Source of the DNA: Melghirimyces algeriensis
GTDB lineage: Bacteria; Bacillota; Bacilli; Thermoactinomycetales; DSM-45169
DNA: 64,000 bases
NCBI RefSeq assembly: GCF_900182565.1
Contig: NZ_FXTI01000013.1
Location: forward strand, 12,402-76,401
Direction of reading: 5' to 3'
Each line of letters begins with the position of its first letter. Positions within the stretch are counted from its first letter, which is position 1. The notes under the pieces were generated by a model that did no database searches, had not been told where the DNA came from, and was given only the letters and a program-made list of their open reading frames with translations. This document shows, piece by piece, positions 63,748 to 64,000 of the stretch. The position numbers and the translations under genes were made by a program.

Positions 63748-64000
63748 ATGAATTTGAGAACCGTTCAAAGTAAGCGAAATGTCGTGTACGACTGCAAGTA
63801 TCATGTAGTTTTTTGTCCCAAGTATCGACGAAAAGTGCTGGTTTCGCCTGTAAGTGATCGGCTGAAAGAGCTGTTCGCAGAAAAAGCAAGAGAGCTGGAA
63901 GTTATGATTTCCAGTATGGAAATCATGCCCGATCATGTGCATTTACTCATACAGTGTGATCCGCAGTTTGGGATACACAGGGCAGTTAAACATCTCAAAG
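63748..64000 (+). CDS. tnpA: IS200/IS605 family Y1 (HUH) transposase TnpA, 5' part
   Basis: Open from ATG 63748 to the window edge (84 codons seen). Shows the family start (YDCKYHVVFCPKYRRKVL) and the HUH metal-binding motif region MPDHVHLLIQ, with the catalytic Tyr beyond the window. TnpA moves single-stranded DNA by recognising subterminal hairpins such as those at 63585-63664. A TTG six nt downstream of AGGTG is an alternative start. Confidence 0.9.
   Translation, partial: MNLRTVQSKRNVVYDCKYHVVFCPKYRRKVLVSPVSDRLKELFAEKARELEVMISSMEIMPDHVHLLIQCDPQFGIHRAVKHLK

Overview
The window is most likely from a member of the Bacillota, probably the Thermoactinomycetaceae/Bacillales side. This rests on strong Shine-Dalgarno sequences with some GTG/TTG starts, a LoaP-type NusG paralog, an AcpK/PksE/PksF-like set of stand-alone PKS proteins, and MocR, HxlR and YetF neighbours. 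The family-level placement is inference. The left 50 kb is moderately GC-rich. The right end (about 56-64 kb) is much more AT-rich and looks like a decayed plasmid or integrative element.

Positions 1-50,630 hold one large trans-acyltransferase polyketide synthase (trans-AT PKS) operon on the minus strand, read from right to left. A near-consensus promoter at about 50,600 precedes a ~355-nt leader and a LoaP-like processive antiterminator gene. Then come a phosphopantetheinyl transferase, a malonyl-AT/enoylreductase fusion (PksE type), a donor ACP (AcpK type), a stand-alone KS with its active-site Cys replaced by Ser (PksF-type decarboxylase), an LCM-family methyltransferase and three PKS giants of about 4502, 2854 and 6203 residues. 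A KAS III lies between the last two giants. A further, partial methyltransferase-like gene with its own promoter runs off the left edge. Hairpins resembling intrinsic terminators lie inside the operon, at about 45.68, 29.52 and 20.81 kb, which fits a need for LoaP antitermination.

In colinear order the line reads: degenerate KR-ACP / KS-A(glycine code)-ACP / KS-DH(D to E)-KR-ACP / KS-DH-KR split over two proteins-ACP / KS-DH-KR-ACP / KS(with inserted dead ACP)-ACP-ACP / KS-(decayed AT)-DH-KR-ACP / KS0(H to Q)-ACP / KS-ACP-ACP / KS-DH-KR-MT-ACP / KS-ACP(dead)-ACP. No thioesterase, HMG synthase or enoyl-CoA hydratase is visible in the window. The oddest points are an adenylation domain joined straight to a KS with no condensation domain, a KR cut into its structural and catalytic halves on two polypeptides with a terminator between them, and an ACP lacking its serine inserted inside a KS-flanking linker.

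Positions 50.9-56.7 kb carry ordinary chromosomal genes: an ABC permease fragment, HxlR, DJ-1/PfpI, DUF2000, MocR, DUF488 and a frameshifted YetF/DUF421.

Positions 56.7-64 kb hold plasmid-like material: a broken DUF2637/Spd-like gene, a ribbon-helix-helix repressor with palindromic operators, a replication-relaxation family protein, a broken XRE repressor, a candidate secreted toxin with a small membrane partner, two copies of a ~165-bp repeat that each drive a tiny membrane peptide (candidate type I toxins, one with a convergent antisense RNA), and the start of an IS200/IS605 TnpA at the right edge. No tRNA, rRNA or CRISPR array was seen.
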